Below are positions 1-8,093 of a stretch of 37,567 nucleotides of DNA, piece by piece. This DNA is from an uncultured Clostridia bacterium (GTDB lineage: Bacteria > Bacillota > Clostridia > Christensenellales > Borkfalkiaceae). The notes under the pieces were generated by a model. The model was given only the letters and a program-made list of their open reading frames with translations, ran no database searches and was not told where the DNA came from. The position numbers and the translations under genes were made by a program. The stretch spans positions 1 through 37,567 of the forward strand of contig CALVWW010000010.1 in the NCBI GenBank assembly GCA_944368155.1, written 5' to 3'. The stretch's first letter is position 1, and every line of letters begins with the position of its first letter.

Positions 1-1807
1 TGTAATATATGCGGTAAGTTTTGCCGGAAGGCTCGAACACGCCGCCTTTATCGGCGGATATGGGCAAACTGCCGTCCACGCCGGTTTCTACGGTATTGCC
101 GTCAATAAATTCGCCGTCGTGTTCGGGGGCAAGCGTTATGCCTATGTTGCTGTCGCTGCCGATTTTGTATGTATCGTCGTCGTCGCTTCCGCCTCCCTCG
201 TCGCCGTTGATTTTAACGCCCGCGCCGAGGTAGAGATTTTCGGCAGTCGTAGATCCGGTAGTGCCCGCAACATTGTTTGATATTGTTACGTTGCCGGAGA
301 TATCGATATCTGTAACATGATCGCCCGTACTGCTTGCAAGCACGCCGCCGCCTATGCCGGCAAGCTTGTCACTCTGGCCGGCATCTATCGCCTGGTTGTT
401 AATAATTTCAATTTTGTTGCCCTCTGCAGCTACCAAAGAGGCTATAGTTGCGCCATCGTCGCCGGAATGGGCATATATGCCGCCGCCAGCCATGGCGGTG
501 TTATATGAAATGGTGCCGTCCGTCACATAGAGTTCGCCGCGGTCGTTGGTGGTGCCGTTTTGCCTGTTTACGTAAATGCCGCCGCCGAAATAGCTTGCGG
601 TGTTGCCGGTTTCGACAGTTGCACCATCCTGCTCACTTGTGCCGCCTATCGTGCCGCCGTTCATGGTGAGCATAGCGCCGTAATGCACATAGATACCGCC
701 GCCGTTGTGGCTGGCTGTGTTGTCTGAAATTTTGGCTTCGCCCGACATAGTCATCTCGGCATAGTTGACATAAACGCCGCCGCCTTCGCCGTATTTAGGG
801 AAGCCCTTGTCTTCAGCAGAGTCAACATTTGAATCGAAAGTTGCCTTGTTGCCAGAGATTTCGCCGCCAGACATGGTAAACTTAACAGGGTCGCTGTCGC
901 TGCCGTAGAGGTTTACACCGCCGCCAAGGCCCGACTGGGCATTGTTGTAACTGCCGTCTATTTTGCCGGCAAGAGCAACGTTGGAGGATATTTTGCCGCC
1001 GGACATTGTGAAATCGGCACCGCCAATGACAGAAACGCCGCCGCCTATGTTGGCAATGTTGCCGCAGATTTCGCCGCCCGACATAGTGAACATGCCGCTT
1101 GCGCCCGTGATATAAACGCCGCCGCCGCGGCCGGAAGCTGCATTGTTCTCAGCTTCGCTCTTATATGTACTGTTGCCCGCAATCACGCCGCCGTACATGG
1201 TGAAAGAAGCGCCTCTGTTTACGTTCACGCCGCCGCCCGAGGTCGCGCTGCCGCCGGTTATAACGCCGCCGTTAACCGAACCGCCGCCCGTGCCGTCGAA
1301 ATCATAGAGGCCGTCCGTGCCCACGGAATAGCTGTGGATATGGGTACTGCTGCCCGTCTGACAGTCGAAGAGGACAAGCGCACCGTGTTCCACCGTTATT
1401 GCCGAGGTATTTATCCCCGAAGCGTCGAGCATATACCCGTTGAGGCAGAGATTGACCGTGCCGCTTGCGCTGATAACAATCGCCGCGTCGAGGTCTCCGT
1501 TGAGGTAATAACTGCCGGTGCCGGATATTGTAATTACTTTATTGGCCTCGGAATACGAAAAGCCCGAGCCTTCGGCCGGGTCCGTCGTGAGAACAACGCT
1601 GTCAGCGTTATGCGCGTCGCCCTCCGTATCAGCAGTGCCGTCGTTGAACGCGGTGTTATGCGCGTTAATATGCGCCTGCGTGGGCCCGTCCGCGCGCGTA
1701 GGGCTGACGGGCGTGCCGAAAAGTGTGCATGCCAAAACTACGCACACCGCAAAGATAACGGCGATGAGCGCTCCTATGGCATACTTTTTGAATTTGTAAG
1801 TTTTCAT
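1..1807 (-). CDS. Surface protein with beta-helix (Pmp-like) repeats, 3' end outside window
   Basis: Open for 602 codons from ATG at 1807 with no stop before the window edge, so the C-terminus is missing. A GGAGGGG ribosome site sits just upstream. The N-terminus has a short Lys-rich stretch and a hydrophobic segment (about residues 9-30), read as a signal peptide. A conserved block near residue 120 (LCLNGYML) is followed by repeats of about 25-35 residues of the type FTMSGGEISGN...GGGVYV, which are typical of right-handed beta-helix surface proteins resembling polymorphic outer membrane proteins. The same blocks occur in the protein at 30056-30988, so the two are paralogs. The likely role is adhesion or another cell-surface function; the ligand is unknown. 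The missing end may carry a membrane anchor as in the paralog. Confidence 0.85.
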   Translation of the reverse strand, partial: MKTYKFKKYAIGALIAVIFAVCVVLACTLFGTPVSPTRADGPTQAHINAHNTAFNDGTADTEGDAHNADSVVLTTDPAEGSGFSYSEANKVITISGTGSYYLNGDLDAAIVISASGTVNLCLNGYMLDASGINTSAITVEHGALVLFDCQTGSSTHIHSYSVGTDGLYDFDGTGGGSVNGGVITGGSATSGGGVNVNRGASFTMYGGVIAGNSTYKSEAENNAASGRGGGVYITGASGMFTMSGGEICGNIANIGGGVSVIGGADFTMSGGKISSNVALAGKIDGSYNNAQSGLGGGVNLYGSDSDPVKFTMSGGEISGNKATFDSNVDSAEDKGFPKYGEGGGVYVNYAEMTMSGEAKISDNTASHNGGGIYVHYGAMLTMNGGTIGGTSEQDGATVETGNTASYFGGGIYVNRQNGTTNDRGELYVTDGTISYNTAMAGGGIYAHSGDDGATIASLVAAEGNKIEIINNQAIDAGQSDKLAGIGGGVLASSTGDHVTDIDISGNVTISNNVAGTTGSTTAENLYLGAGVKINGDEGGGSDDDDTYKIGSDSNIGITLAPEHDGEFIDGNTVETGVDGSLPISADKGGVFEPSGKTYRIYY

Positions 1808-2347
1808 ATTACCCCTCCATGGGTGCCCCAAGATTACATAAGGACTTAAATGAAAAATATTTTTGGGAAACGCTTTTTATGTCTGCCGTGCCGCACCACG
1901 GCAGACAGGGGCGCGCCCCTGTGATTGCAGCCATGCAAAAATTCAATTTGCCTGCCGCAAAATAAGTAAATACATGTTTTGGTTATTCGCGCTACAAAAT
2001 CACGGCGTATGCAGATGAACAAAGTTCAATTATACGCCAAAATGCTCCTCACCAAGTATTTTTACAAAGCGACGGAGCTGAACAATGTAGCAAATAATAA
2101 ATTTACACATAATATTGTAACACGGTTTTATGAGTTTGTAAATAAGAAATGAAAAAAAATATAAAATTTTGCCGTATTTTTGTTGCCGCCGAGCAAAAAA
2201 TTATAACGGTAAACATTTTGCAAAATCTGCACTTACGAGGATTTCGGCCGCTTAAGTTCCATGCAAAAAGGTAAAATTAAGAAAATATGTGCAGATTAAT
2301 CGGGGCATATTCCAGCGCCGATTTTAATTTTTCGTCAATTGAGGCGG
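1808..2347. other. Intergenic region with two adjacent hairpins
   Basis: No credible gene. It holds the promoter and long leader of the surface gene on its left. At 1881-1906 there is a hairpin with perfect 10-bp arms (GTCTGCCGTG) and directly after it a 14-bp perfect palindrome (AGGGGCGCGCCCCT, 1907-1920). Both would lie in the leader RNA of the leftward surface gene. The rest is AT-rich with no feature that I recognise. Confidence 0.5.
2114..2142 (-). promoter_or_regulatory. Sigma-A-like promoter for the surface gene
   Basis: On the minus strand TTTACA (2142-2137) and TACAAT (2119-2114) are separated by 17 bases. This gives a leader of about 300 nt before the ATG at 1807. No experimental support. 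Confidence 0.45.
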
Positions 2348-2378
2348 AAAAAAGGCAGGGACGCCAATCCCTGCCTGT
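2348..2378 (-). terminator. Intrinsic terminator of queT
   Basis: Eight-bp perfect stem (GGCAGGGA/TCCCTGCC, 2354-2361 with 2368-2375), followed on the minus strand by a run of six T. It lies about 45 nt after the queT stop. Confidence 0.8.
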
Positions 2379-2423
2379 GTTATGAGCTATAAATTTTTAT
2401 CCTTTCTAATCTCTTTTCCTCTT

Positions 2424-3089
2424 TCAGCCTTTATATTGCTCTGCTCCGCCGTTTTGTTCGGCGGCCGAACGGGTCTGGCTTTCCTTTTGTTCTGATTGTG
2501 CCGTAAGGGAGCCTTTTGCACCCGCGCGGGCGTGCACGGGGGAGGTGAACACCTTTACTCCGCGCTTGCGCAGGGCTTCAACGGCAAAATAGAGCATTGT
2601 GCCGAGTACATAGTACCATACGGCCTCGGTCACGGCCATTGACGCCACCTCTGCCCAATATACCACGTCGGGAGAGCCTGCAAGTATCCAAACGGCCGGT
2701 ATTATGAAGGCGTTAAACGCCACGGGGAATATGCCGCCCGTTATTATTTTGAGTATATCGTTTTTGAACGCTCTGCCGCACAGATATGTGAAGAACGCCG
2801 CAAAAAGCGTGGCAAGGCTGCCGAGAAAGATATCATATACGCCGTAGGATGAGAAAAAGTTGGCGAGAATGCAGCCTATATACAGCGCCGGCACGGCTTC
2901 CGGAAAAAACAGCGGCAATACGGTGAGCGCCTCGGTGGGCCTTATCTGAAAGGGGCCGTATGCCCAGTTGCCGATGCCGAACAGCCATGTAACTACGGCG
3001 TACAGCGCTGCGATGACGCCTGCGCGGCAAATCATCTTTGTGTTCCAGTGCGAAAAATCATTCGCAATGCTCTTTAATAAAGTTTTCAT
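2424..3089 (-). CDS. queT: QueT-family queuosine precursor transporter
   Basis: A 221-residue polytopic membrane protein. The family block IGNWAYGPFQIRPTEALTVL and a later conserved stretch (PEAVPALYIGCILANF) identify the QueT family, proposed to import queuosine precursors such as preQ1 for tRNA modification. About five hydrophobic segments are visible, followed by a charged C-terminal tail (about residues 180-221) longer than usual. I chose ATG at 3089 because the family homology starts just after it; a TTG at 3170 would add 27 residues. Neither start has a good ribosome site. A strong terminator lies directly upstream (3176-3204), suggesting attenuation control of the kind preQ1 riboswitches exert on queT genes. 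The gene stands alone between two terminators. Confidence 0.85.
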   Translation of the reverse strand: MKTLLKSIANDFSHWNTKMICRAGVIAALYAVVTWLFGIGNWAYGPFQIRPTEALTVLPLFFPEAVPALYIGCILANFFSSYGVYDIFLGSLATLFAAFFTYLCGRAFKNDILKIITGGIFPVAFNAFIIPAVWILAGSPDVVYWAEVASMAVTEAVWYYVLGTMLYFAVEALRKRGVKVFTSPVHARAGAKGSLTAQSEQKESQTRSAAEQNGGAEQYKG

Positions 3090-3175
3090 TTTGTTTTTAC
3101 TGACTACGGCGCAGTATTCCCCTATGCAAATGACGGCAAAAACGCAGATTGAGCGCAATATATGCCGCAATTACA

Positions 3176-3206
3176 AAAAAAAGGACGGCAAAAAACCGTC
3201 CTTTGA
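3176..3206 (-). terminator. Terminator or attenuator directly upstream of queT
   Basis: On the minus strand the stem AAAGGACGG/CCGTCCTTT encloses a T-rich loop and is followed by a run of eight T. It sits between the upstream leader and the queT start rather than after a gene, as expected for a riboswitch expression platform. An upstream AAAGGA (about 3219-3226) could pair with the 3' arm as an antiterminator. I cannot identify an aptamer with confidence. Confidence 0.65.
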
Positions 3207-3243
3207 AAATACTTAGTCAGTATTCTCCTTTCGGTTTTTGATG

Positions 3244-3408
3244 ACCAATACAAAAGTAACCCTGACCCGCCCTTAAAGGCGTATTTTGCGCGCCTTGCCG
3301 CTCATCCTCATTGCAATACCGCAACAATGACGTATTACCAAGGGCTTTAACGCAGTAGATGTAGTGATATGCCCGCTTTAAATCGGGCAAGGATTATTTT
3401 GTATTGGT
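3244..3408. repeat. Dispersed intergenic element, copy 1, with terminal inverted repeats
   Basis: The ends form imperfect inverted repeats (ACCAATACAAAAGTAACCCT at 3244-3263 against the complement of 3389-3408, 16 of 20 matching). The interior shares long segments with 36840-37116: GCGCGCCTTGC, then ATCCTCATTGCAATACCGCA, then GGGCTTTAACGCAG and ATGCCCGCTTTAAATC. A 16-nt piece of the last block also occurs at 10313-10328 in the other orientation. It has no coding capacity. Likely a MITE-like or REP-like element, inserted here between jag and queT. Confidence 0.65.
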
Positions 3409-3493
3409 TGGTGGAAGTGTTGAGCCGAAAACCTTCCTGTGATTCACGCCGCAAGCGGCGGTGAAAATTAAGTACGCTTATATGAAGTTTTTG

Positions 3494-4396
3494 TTACTCT
3501 TTATCCTCATCTTTGGAGTTGCCGGCACCGGAGTTGCCGAGGTATGTCCCCAGATAAATCTGCTTCTTTCCTCTGGGAGCCGAGCTGCGGGGAGGACGGG
3601 AAGAACGGTCGTTCTCGCGCCTTTCGCCGCGGTCGCGCCTGTCACCTCTGTCGCCTTCGCGCCTTTCACGGCTGAATTTTTTATCGCCGTATCTCTGGCG
3701 CTCGCCCTCGCGCTTATCGCGGTTGAACTGCCTTCCGCCGCGGCTGTATCCGCGCTCTCTGCGCTCGAAGGGAACTTCGTTTTTAGGTATGATGACCACC
3801 CTGCGGGTGGGTTCCTTGCCTTCGGAAACGGTGGTCACTTCCTCGTTGGAAGAAAGAACCGAGTGAACGACGCGGCGCTCGTAGGGGCTCATGGGCTCCA
3901 ATGCAACGCGCCTCTTCTTTTCAACTGCCTTGGCTGCCTTTGCAACAGCCATATTTTTGAGCTTTTCTTCGCGCTGGGCGCGGTAATTTTCACAATCGAC
4001 AACTACCCTGCGGTATTCTTCTCTGCCGATATTGGCAACGGCGCCCGCTATACACTGAATTGCGTCGAGCACTTCGCCGCGCCGGCCTATGACTGCCGAT
4101 GTATTGGTAGTATTGATGTCAATTTCAATCTTTTCGCCGTCCAAAACAACTTCGCTGACTGCAGGTATCTTTAAAATTCCCATGAGTCCGTCGATGAAGT
4201 TTGCTGCGCGTTCGCCGTCGGTGGCCTTTTTAACTACCTTCACCCTTGCCTTAACAGAACCGAAGAGCTTTCTCTTCCCCTCTTCGAGGACTTCGATTTC
4301 AGCCTCTTCCTCGGTTATGCCGAGAACCTTCAGCCCCTCCTCTTTGGCTTCATCCACCGTTTTGCCGGTGAATATGTTTTCCATGTTTTCTTCCAT
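3494..4396 (-). CDS. jag: RNA-binding protein Jag/KhpB with Arg-rich C-terminal tail
   Basis: A 300-residue protein in the usual place just after yidC. Residues about 5-55 are the Jag N-terminal domain (FTGKTVDEAKEEGLKVLGI). Residues about 80-150 form the KH domain with VIGRRGEVLDAIQ, and about 150-210 the R3H domain (ALEPMSPYERRVVHSVL). KhpB binds RNA together with KhpA and affects cell division and envelope synthesis in other Bacillota. An AAGGAG site lies 10 bases before the ATG at 4396. Odd feature: about 85 further residues after R3H are very rich in Arg, Glu and Asp (repeats like RREGDRGDRRDRGERR), absent from most Jag proteins and likely a disordered RNA-binding tail. Confidence 0.93.
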   Translation of the reverse strand: MEENMENIFTGKTVDEAKEEGLKVLGITEEEAEIEVLEEGKRKLFGSVKARVKVVKKATDGERAANFIDGLMGILKIPAVSEVVLDGEKIEIDINTTNTSAVIGRRGEVLDAIQCIAGAVANIGREEYRRVVVDCENYRAQREEKLKNMAVAKAAKAVEKKRRVALEPMSPYERRVVHSVLSSNEEVTTVSEGKEPTRRVVIIPKNEVPFERRERGYSRGGRQFNRDKREGERQRYGDKKFSRERREGDRGDRRDRGERRENDRSSRPPRSSAPRGKKQIYLGTYLGNSGAGNSKDEDKE

Positions 4397-4420
4397 TTTA
4401 ATTTAACTCCTTATCACCGA

Positions 4421-5713
4421 TTATCTCTTTTTGACTCTCTTTTCCTTGCCGGGCTTTGCCGATTTATGCAGATATCTGTCAAGCTCCTGCCTTTCCTCAA
4501 GTTTTTTGAACTTTCTGTCAAGCGCCTTATTCACAATAAGCGTGGTCAGGAAGCTGTAAGTCGTGTTCACAATCATGTAGATAGAGAAAGCGGCGCTGTA
4601 GAAGAACGAGAATACACCGTAGATAATAGGCATGAGAATGAGCAGCCATTTGTTGGTGCGCTTGCCGCTGCCGTCTACCGTACCCAAATCATTCATTCCC
4701 TTCTGCATGCGCATCGTGAAGAACTGCGAGAGGAACATCATTCCTATGGCCAGAACTATGAGCACGAAGTAGCCGTTATAAGTGTTCTTCTCGTCGGTGA
4801 GATTTGCCGTTACCTCGTTATACGAATCTTCATAGTTGGCAAGATTGGGGGCCTGCGAAAGCGATGACACAAAGTCATCAAAGTCGGGCACTTCCTTATT
4901 CAGCATGGAATCGGGGTACCAGATGCTCCCTACCCATATAAAATCCTGCTTGTTTTCACGGTAGTATGCGGCCGAAGCTGCACGCGCGCTTGAGGGGGCG
5001 TCTTCCGCGATATAAGATTTCACCACAATGAGCATATCGTTTTCAGTCTCTGCGTCTTTGCCGAGTACTTCGCGGATATATGCGCTGTATTCAGGAAGTT
5101 CGTAAATATCGTCGCCGCGGTTTGCCGTGTAAAAACTTTCGAATTTATCGAAGTCGACGCGGTAAACCTCTTCCTGTTCGTAATCTGAATCGGGAATGAG
5201 GAAGCCGTCGGCGTTGGTCTGCTCGTCATACACGTATTCCTGAACGACTTCATTATATGCCGCAACCATGCCGCGGTAGAGTTCGAGGTTGGCGTACTGA
5301 GAGTACGTCGAGAACTGGCTGAACACTACCATGAATATTACGAGCGAAACAATTGTGGGAAGGCAGATGCCCATCATGGAATAGCCGTTCTTTTTGTACA
5401 GCTCCATTACCTTCTGGTTGTACATCTGCTTGTCGTTTGCGTACTGCTTCTGCAGCTTTTCCATCTGCGGGCGCATGCGCTCCATAACGAGAGACTGCTT
5501 TTTGGTTTTGAATTTGGAAAATACGTCAAGCGGCATTACTATCGTCTTTAAAACAATAGTAAAAATCATTACGCCTATAGCTGTTATAGGCACGCAAGTT
5601 ATAATAGCTTGTATAACTTCGCCTATCCAGTTTAAAGTAATAGGGTCTATATCCTTTACTCCGAATGCAAACCATGCCTCGGAGAGACCCGAAAATGCTG
5701 CCAATAAATTCAT
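4421..5713 (-). CDS. yidC: Membrane protein insertase YidC/Oxa1 with large extracytoplasmic insertion
   Basis: A 430-residue Oxa1-type insertase that places proteins in the cytoplasmic membrane with or without SecYEG. Residues about 35-60 are the first conserved membrane segment, with a Lys (IVLKTIVMPL) at the place of the usual Arg in the hydrophilic groove. A charged cytoplasmic hairpin follows (about 65-105), then a second membrane segment (about 112-135), and later segments at about 320-340 and 360-400. Between segments two and three lies an unusually long acidic loop of about 180 residues (DYEQEEVYRVDFDKFESFY region), far longer than in classical YidC. The C-terminal end is basic. It is followed by jag 24 bases downstream and preceded by yidD 19 bases upstream, so likely one operon. 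Confidence 0.93.
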   Translation of the reverse strand: MNLLAAFSGLSEAWFAFGVKDIDPITLNWIGEVIQAIITCVPITAIGVMIFTIVLKTIVMPLDVFSKFKTKKQSLVMERMRPQMEKLQKQYANDKQMYNQKVMELYKKNGYSMMGICLPTIVSLVIFMVVFSQFSTYSQYANLELYRGMVAAYNEVVQEYVYDEQTNADGFLIPDSDYEQEEVYRVDFDKFESFYTANRGDDIYELPEYSAYIREVLGKDAETENDMLIVVKSYIAEDAPSSARAASAAYYRENKQDFIWVGSIWYPDSMLNKEVPDFDDFVSSLSQAPNLANYEDSYNEVTANLTDEKNTYNGYFVLIVLAIGMMFLSQFFTMRMQKGMNDLGTVDGSGKRTNKWLLILMPIIYGVFSFFYSAAFSIYMIVNTTYSFLTTLIVNKALDRKFKKLEERQELDRYLHKSAKPGKEKRVKKR

Positions 5714-5732
5714 TTTTAAATATTAAGCCGGG

Positions 5733-6026
5733 TTAAAGCACCCACCTTACCTTGAAAAAATTTTCGAAAGCGGGGTCGTACCCGCCCTTCGTGAAGGGAT
5801 TGCAGCGCAAAATGCGCCATGCACCGAGAATTATGCCTAAAATTACCCCGTTGTTGTTGATTGAACGCAGAGTATATTCCGAACAAGTCGGCGTGAACAT
5901 GCACGTCCCCTTTGAGAGGTTGCGCTGGTAGAATACGATAAGACGCATACACAATATCTTAATGAACGGTTTAAACACCGTGCGCCTCAATTGTCTGTAA
6001 ATTTTTTTTACGCGCGCTTTCATCAC
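5733..6026 (-). CDS. yidD: Membrane protein insertion efficiency factor YidD
   Basis: 97 residues, normal for the family. The hallmark CMFTPTCSEYTLRSI and GAWRILRCNPFTKGGYDP are present. YidD helps insertion of inner-membrane proteins near YidC. Its start overlaps the rnpA stop by four bases (ATGA), showing translational coupling, and yidC follows after 19 bases. The C-terminus is short (NFFKVRWVL). An alternative start is the second Met one codon on. Confidence 0.95.
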   Translation of the reverse strand: MMKARVKKIYRQLRRTVFKPFIKILCMRLIVFYQRNLSKGTCMFTPTCSEYTLRSINNNGVILGIILGAWRILRCNPFTKGGYDPAFENFFKVRWVL

Positions 6027-6334
6027 ATTTTTTTAAAGCAGCTCAAAAGAGACCTTTCGAACGCCTTTAACGAATAATCGTCCTGCACTTTTGGAAGAAG
6101 TATAACCGAGCACGGAACGGGAATGCTTTGGCAGGTATTGTAAAAAGCCTGCCGCAAAAGCCGCTTTATTCTGTTTCTCTTTACCGCTTTTCCGTGTTTT
6201 TTTGAAACAATCACAGCCAATTTAAGTTCAGGGGACGGAATATACACCGCCGTAAGCGCGCCGGAAAATATCCTCTTTCCCCTTTTGAAGAGCTTTTGAA
6301 TATCTGCGTTTTTTTTAAGCCTTGCGTATTTCAA
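6023..6334 (-). CDS. rnpA: Ribonuclease P protein component
   Basis: 103 residues. The conserved RNA-binding motif KRNRIKRLLRQAF (about residues 52-64) and the FKRGKRIFSGALTAVYI beta-strand region match the RNase P protein, which supports tRNA 5'-end maturation together with the RNA subunit. It overlaps yidD by four bases. Unlike in most Bacillota, where rpmH is only a few tens of bases upstream, here 362 noncoding bases separate it from rpmH. The ribosome site is weak. Confidence 0.95.
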   Translation of the reverse strand: MKYARLKKNADIQKLFKRGKRIFSGALTAVYIPSPELKLAVIVSKKHGKAVKRNRIKRLLRQAFYNTCQSIPVPCSVILLPKVQDDYSLKAFERSLLSCFKKM

Positions 6335-6696
6335 TTAAAACACTCCGTTAGCGCCGTATTGTGCAAATATAAGGGAGGTTTACGCGGCACAATCCCTCAT
6401 CCGTGTTCCGCGCGCCGCACTTGCTGCACACGCCGGCTTCCTTTACACAATGGAGCCGGTAATCCGGAAAAAATAACGTACGCAGGCAGGGATTGCCGCA
6501 GTAAAATTTAGCGAGCCGGCGCGAGCGTTAAAAATTTTACAAGGAAAAAGCGTTACCCTATAAAATTTTTAAAGAAATAACGCCGAAACAAGGCAAGGCG
6601 GGATTGATTTCCGCCGTTAAGCCTTGTTACGACCAAACTTTTATCTCACGGAAAAAGATTTTGCCCACGGCAAAAGATTTTTCGTGAACAGGGCGC
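6335..6696. other. Long gap between rpmH and rnpA
   Basis: No gene that I can support. An imperfect inverted repeat lies at about 6501-6541 (GTAAAATTT at one end, AAATTTTAC at the other). On the minus strand a short open frame ending at about 6350 contains a CSKC...C...C pattern, but it has no start codon with a ribosome site and is probably chance. The gap is unusual for this operon. Confidence 0.4.
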
Positions 6697-6831
6697 TTAC
6701 GCGCTGAGATGCTTGCGGCCCTTGTTCCTTCTTCTCTTCAATACATTTCTTCCGGCATTCGACGCCATGCGCTTTCTGAAGCCGTGAACCTTGCTGCGCT
6801 GTCTCTTCTTGGGCTGATAAGTCCTTTTCAT
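6697..6831 (-). CDS. rpmH: 50S ribosomal protein L34
   Basis: 44 residues ([20 protein letters not shown]...), a full-length bacterial L34 with the conserved MKRTYQP start and the GFRKRM and GRKHLSA segments. A GGAG site precedes the ATG by 8 bases. It lies between dnaN, whose stop is 158 bases upstream, and rnpA downstream. A longer open frame overlaps it in another reading frame and is a shadow. dnaA, which normally lies on the far side of the origin from rpmH, is not here. Confidence 0.95.
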   Translation of the reverse strand: MKRTYQPKKRQRSKVHGFRKRMASNAGRNVLKRRRNKGRKHLSA

Positions 6832-6989
6832 TTCTGTTTCTCCGTATTTTTTTATTTTTTAAATAACTACACAGCACGGACTTGTCGCCCGTGCCGCATT
6901 TTTTATTTTAAAGCAGTATATGCTATCTTCAATTATACAATCAAATTTTAAGTTTAGTCAAGCGTTATTGAACGCAATTTGCCTTAAAG

Positions 6990-8093
6990 TCAGCCGCCAT
7001 TTGCCGTTCTTACGGGTAAAATGAGATAGAGAACGTCTTTGTTTTCGCAATTGCAGCAGATAAAAGGCTGAATATTGCTGTTGAACGAGAGAGTTATTCT
7101 CTCCTCCTCGAGTGCGGAAACGGCTTCGGTTATGAACTTGGAGTTCATGGCAATCTTCACGTCGTGTCCCTCAGTCTCCGCCTTTACAGGCTCCTGCACG
7201 TTTCCTATCTCCGAATTGGAAGATATCTCAATCCTTCCTGAAGAGATATCGAATATAATCAGACTGTTTTTATCCGAGCGGACAAGAATTGCCGCCCTCT
7301 CTATGCTGCTCTTCAACGCATTTTTTTCGACTGTGACAACAGTGGAGAAAGTGCGTGGAATGATATTTTCCTTCTTTATGAAATCTCCTCCGTAGAGCCT
7401 TGAAGTTAAAACAGTGTCGTCAACGGAGACGAGTATCATGCCCTTAGCCACGAAAATTTCCGTCTCTCCCTCGGCGGGAATCATCTTTTCTATCTCATTC
7501 AAAGTGCGGGCGGGGCAGATTATGTCGAGGTCGGAGGTAGCCGAAGTCACAGGCGCGGTTATTGTCGCCAGTCTGAAACCGTCGAGCGCGGTGACGCAAA
7601 CCTTGCCGCCGGATACAACGAACTGGCATCCCTTCAGATTGGGACGGGAATCGTCGGTTGCGCAGCAGAATGAAGTGGCATTTATGACCTTTTTCAGGTC
7701 GGCAGCCGCCATTTTAAAGCTGTTTTCGCTTATATCCGTGCTTATTTTGGGAAAATCTTCGGCAGAGAGAGTCTGCAAAACAGACTGCGAGTCGGCATAA
7801 ACAATTTCCATGCGCGACCCTTCGACAGACAATGTTATCTGCACATCTTCGAGTTTCTTTATAAAGTCGGAAAAATACCTGCCGGGAACGCATATCTCGC
7901 CTTCTTCGTACACCTCCGCTTTCATCGTTTTCTGAATGGAGATTTCGCCGTCCGTGGCGGAGAGAGTGAGCTCATCGTTGTGGGCGGTGAGTTTTATGCA
8001 TTCGAGCAGGGGAACGGTGGTGCGCACGGCGCACGCCTTTACCACTTTTAAAACGGCTTCCGACAGATTGATTCCTTCGCAAACTACTTTCAT
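6990..8093 (-). CDS. dnaN: DNA polymerase III beta subunit (sliding clamp)
   Basis: 367 residues, the normal length, with the three-fold clamp architecture. Recognisable segments include TTVPLLECIKLTAHNDELTLSATDGE near the N-terminus, PNLKGCQF and TALDGFRLA in the middle domain, and the C-terminal ILPVRTANGG. The clamp encircles DNA and tethers the replicative polymerase. A GAGGGA ribosome site lies upstream of ATG 8093. It is transcribed towards rpmH in the same direction. The usual upstream dnaA is missing; an AT-rich gap with a perfect DnaA box takes its place. Confidence 0.97.
   Translation of the reverse strand: MKVVCEGINLSEAVLKVVKACAVRTTVPLLECIKLTAHNDELTLSATDGEISIQKTMKAEVYEEGEICVPGRYFSDFIKKLEDVQITLSVEGSRMEIVYADSQSVLQTLSAEDFPKISTDISENSFKMAAADLKKVINATSFCCATDDSRPNLKGCQFVVSGGKVCVTALDGFRLATITAPVTSATSDLDIICPARTLNEIEKMIPAEGETEIFVAKGMILVSVDDTVLTSRLYGGDFIKKENIIPRTFSTVVTVEKNALKSSIERAAILVRSDKNSLIIFDISSGRIEISSNSEIGNVQEPVKAETEGHDVKIAMNSKFITEAVSALEEERITLSFNSNIQPFICCNCENKDVLYLILPVRTANGG

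Noticed and set aside
1334-1849. Rightward open frame of 171 codons
   Set aside because: Lies antisense to the surface gene, which has the signal peptide, repeats and ribosome site; it is a shadow.
3461-4174. Rightward open frame of 237 codons
   Set aside because: Antisense shadow of jag; no ribosome site or family match.
6641-6877. Leftward open frame of 78 codons over rpmH
   Set aside because: Out of frame with the conserved L34 sequence (6697-6831).
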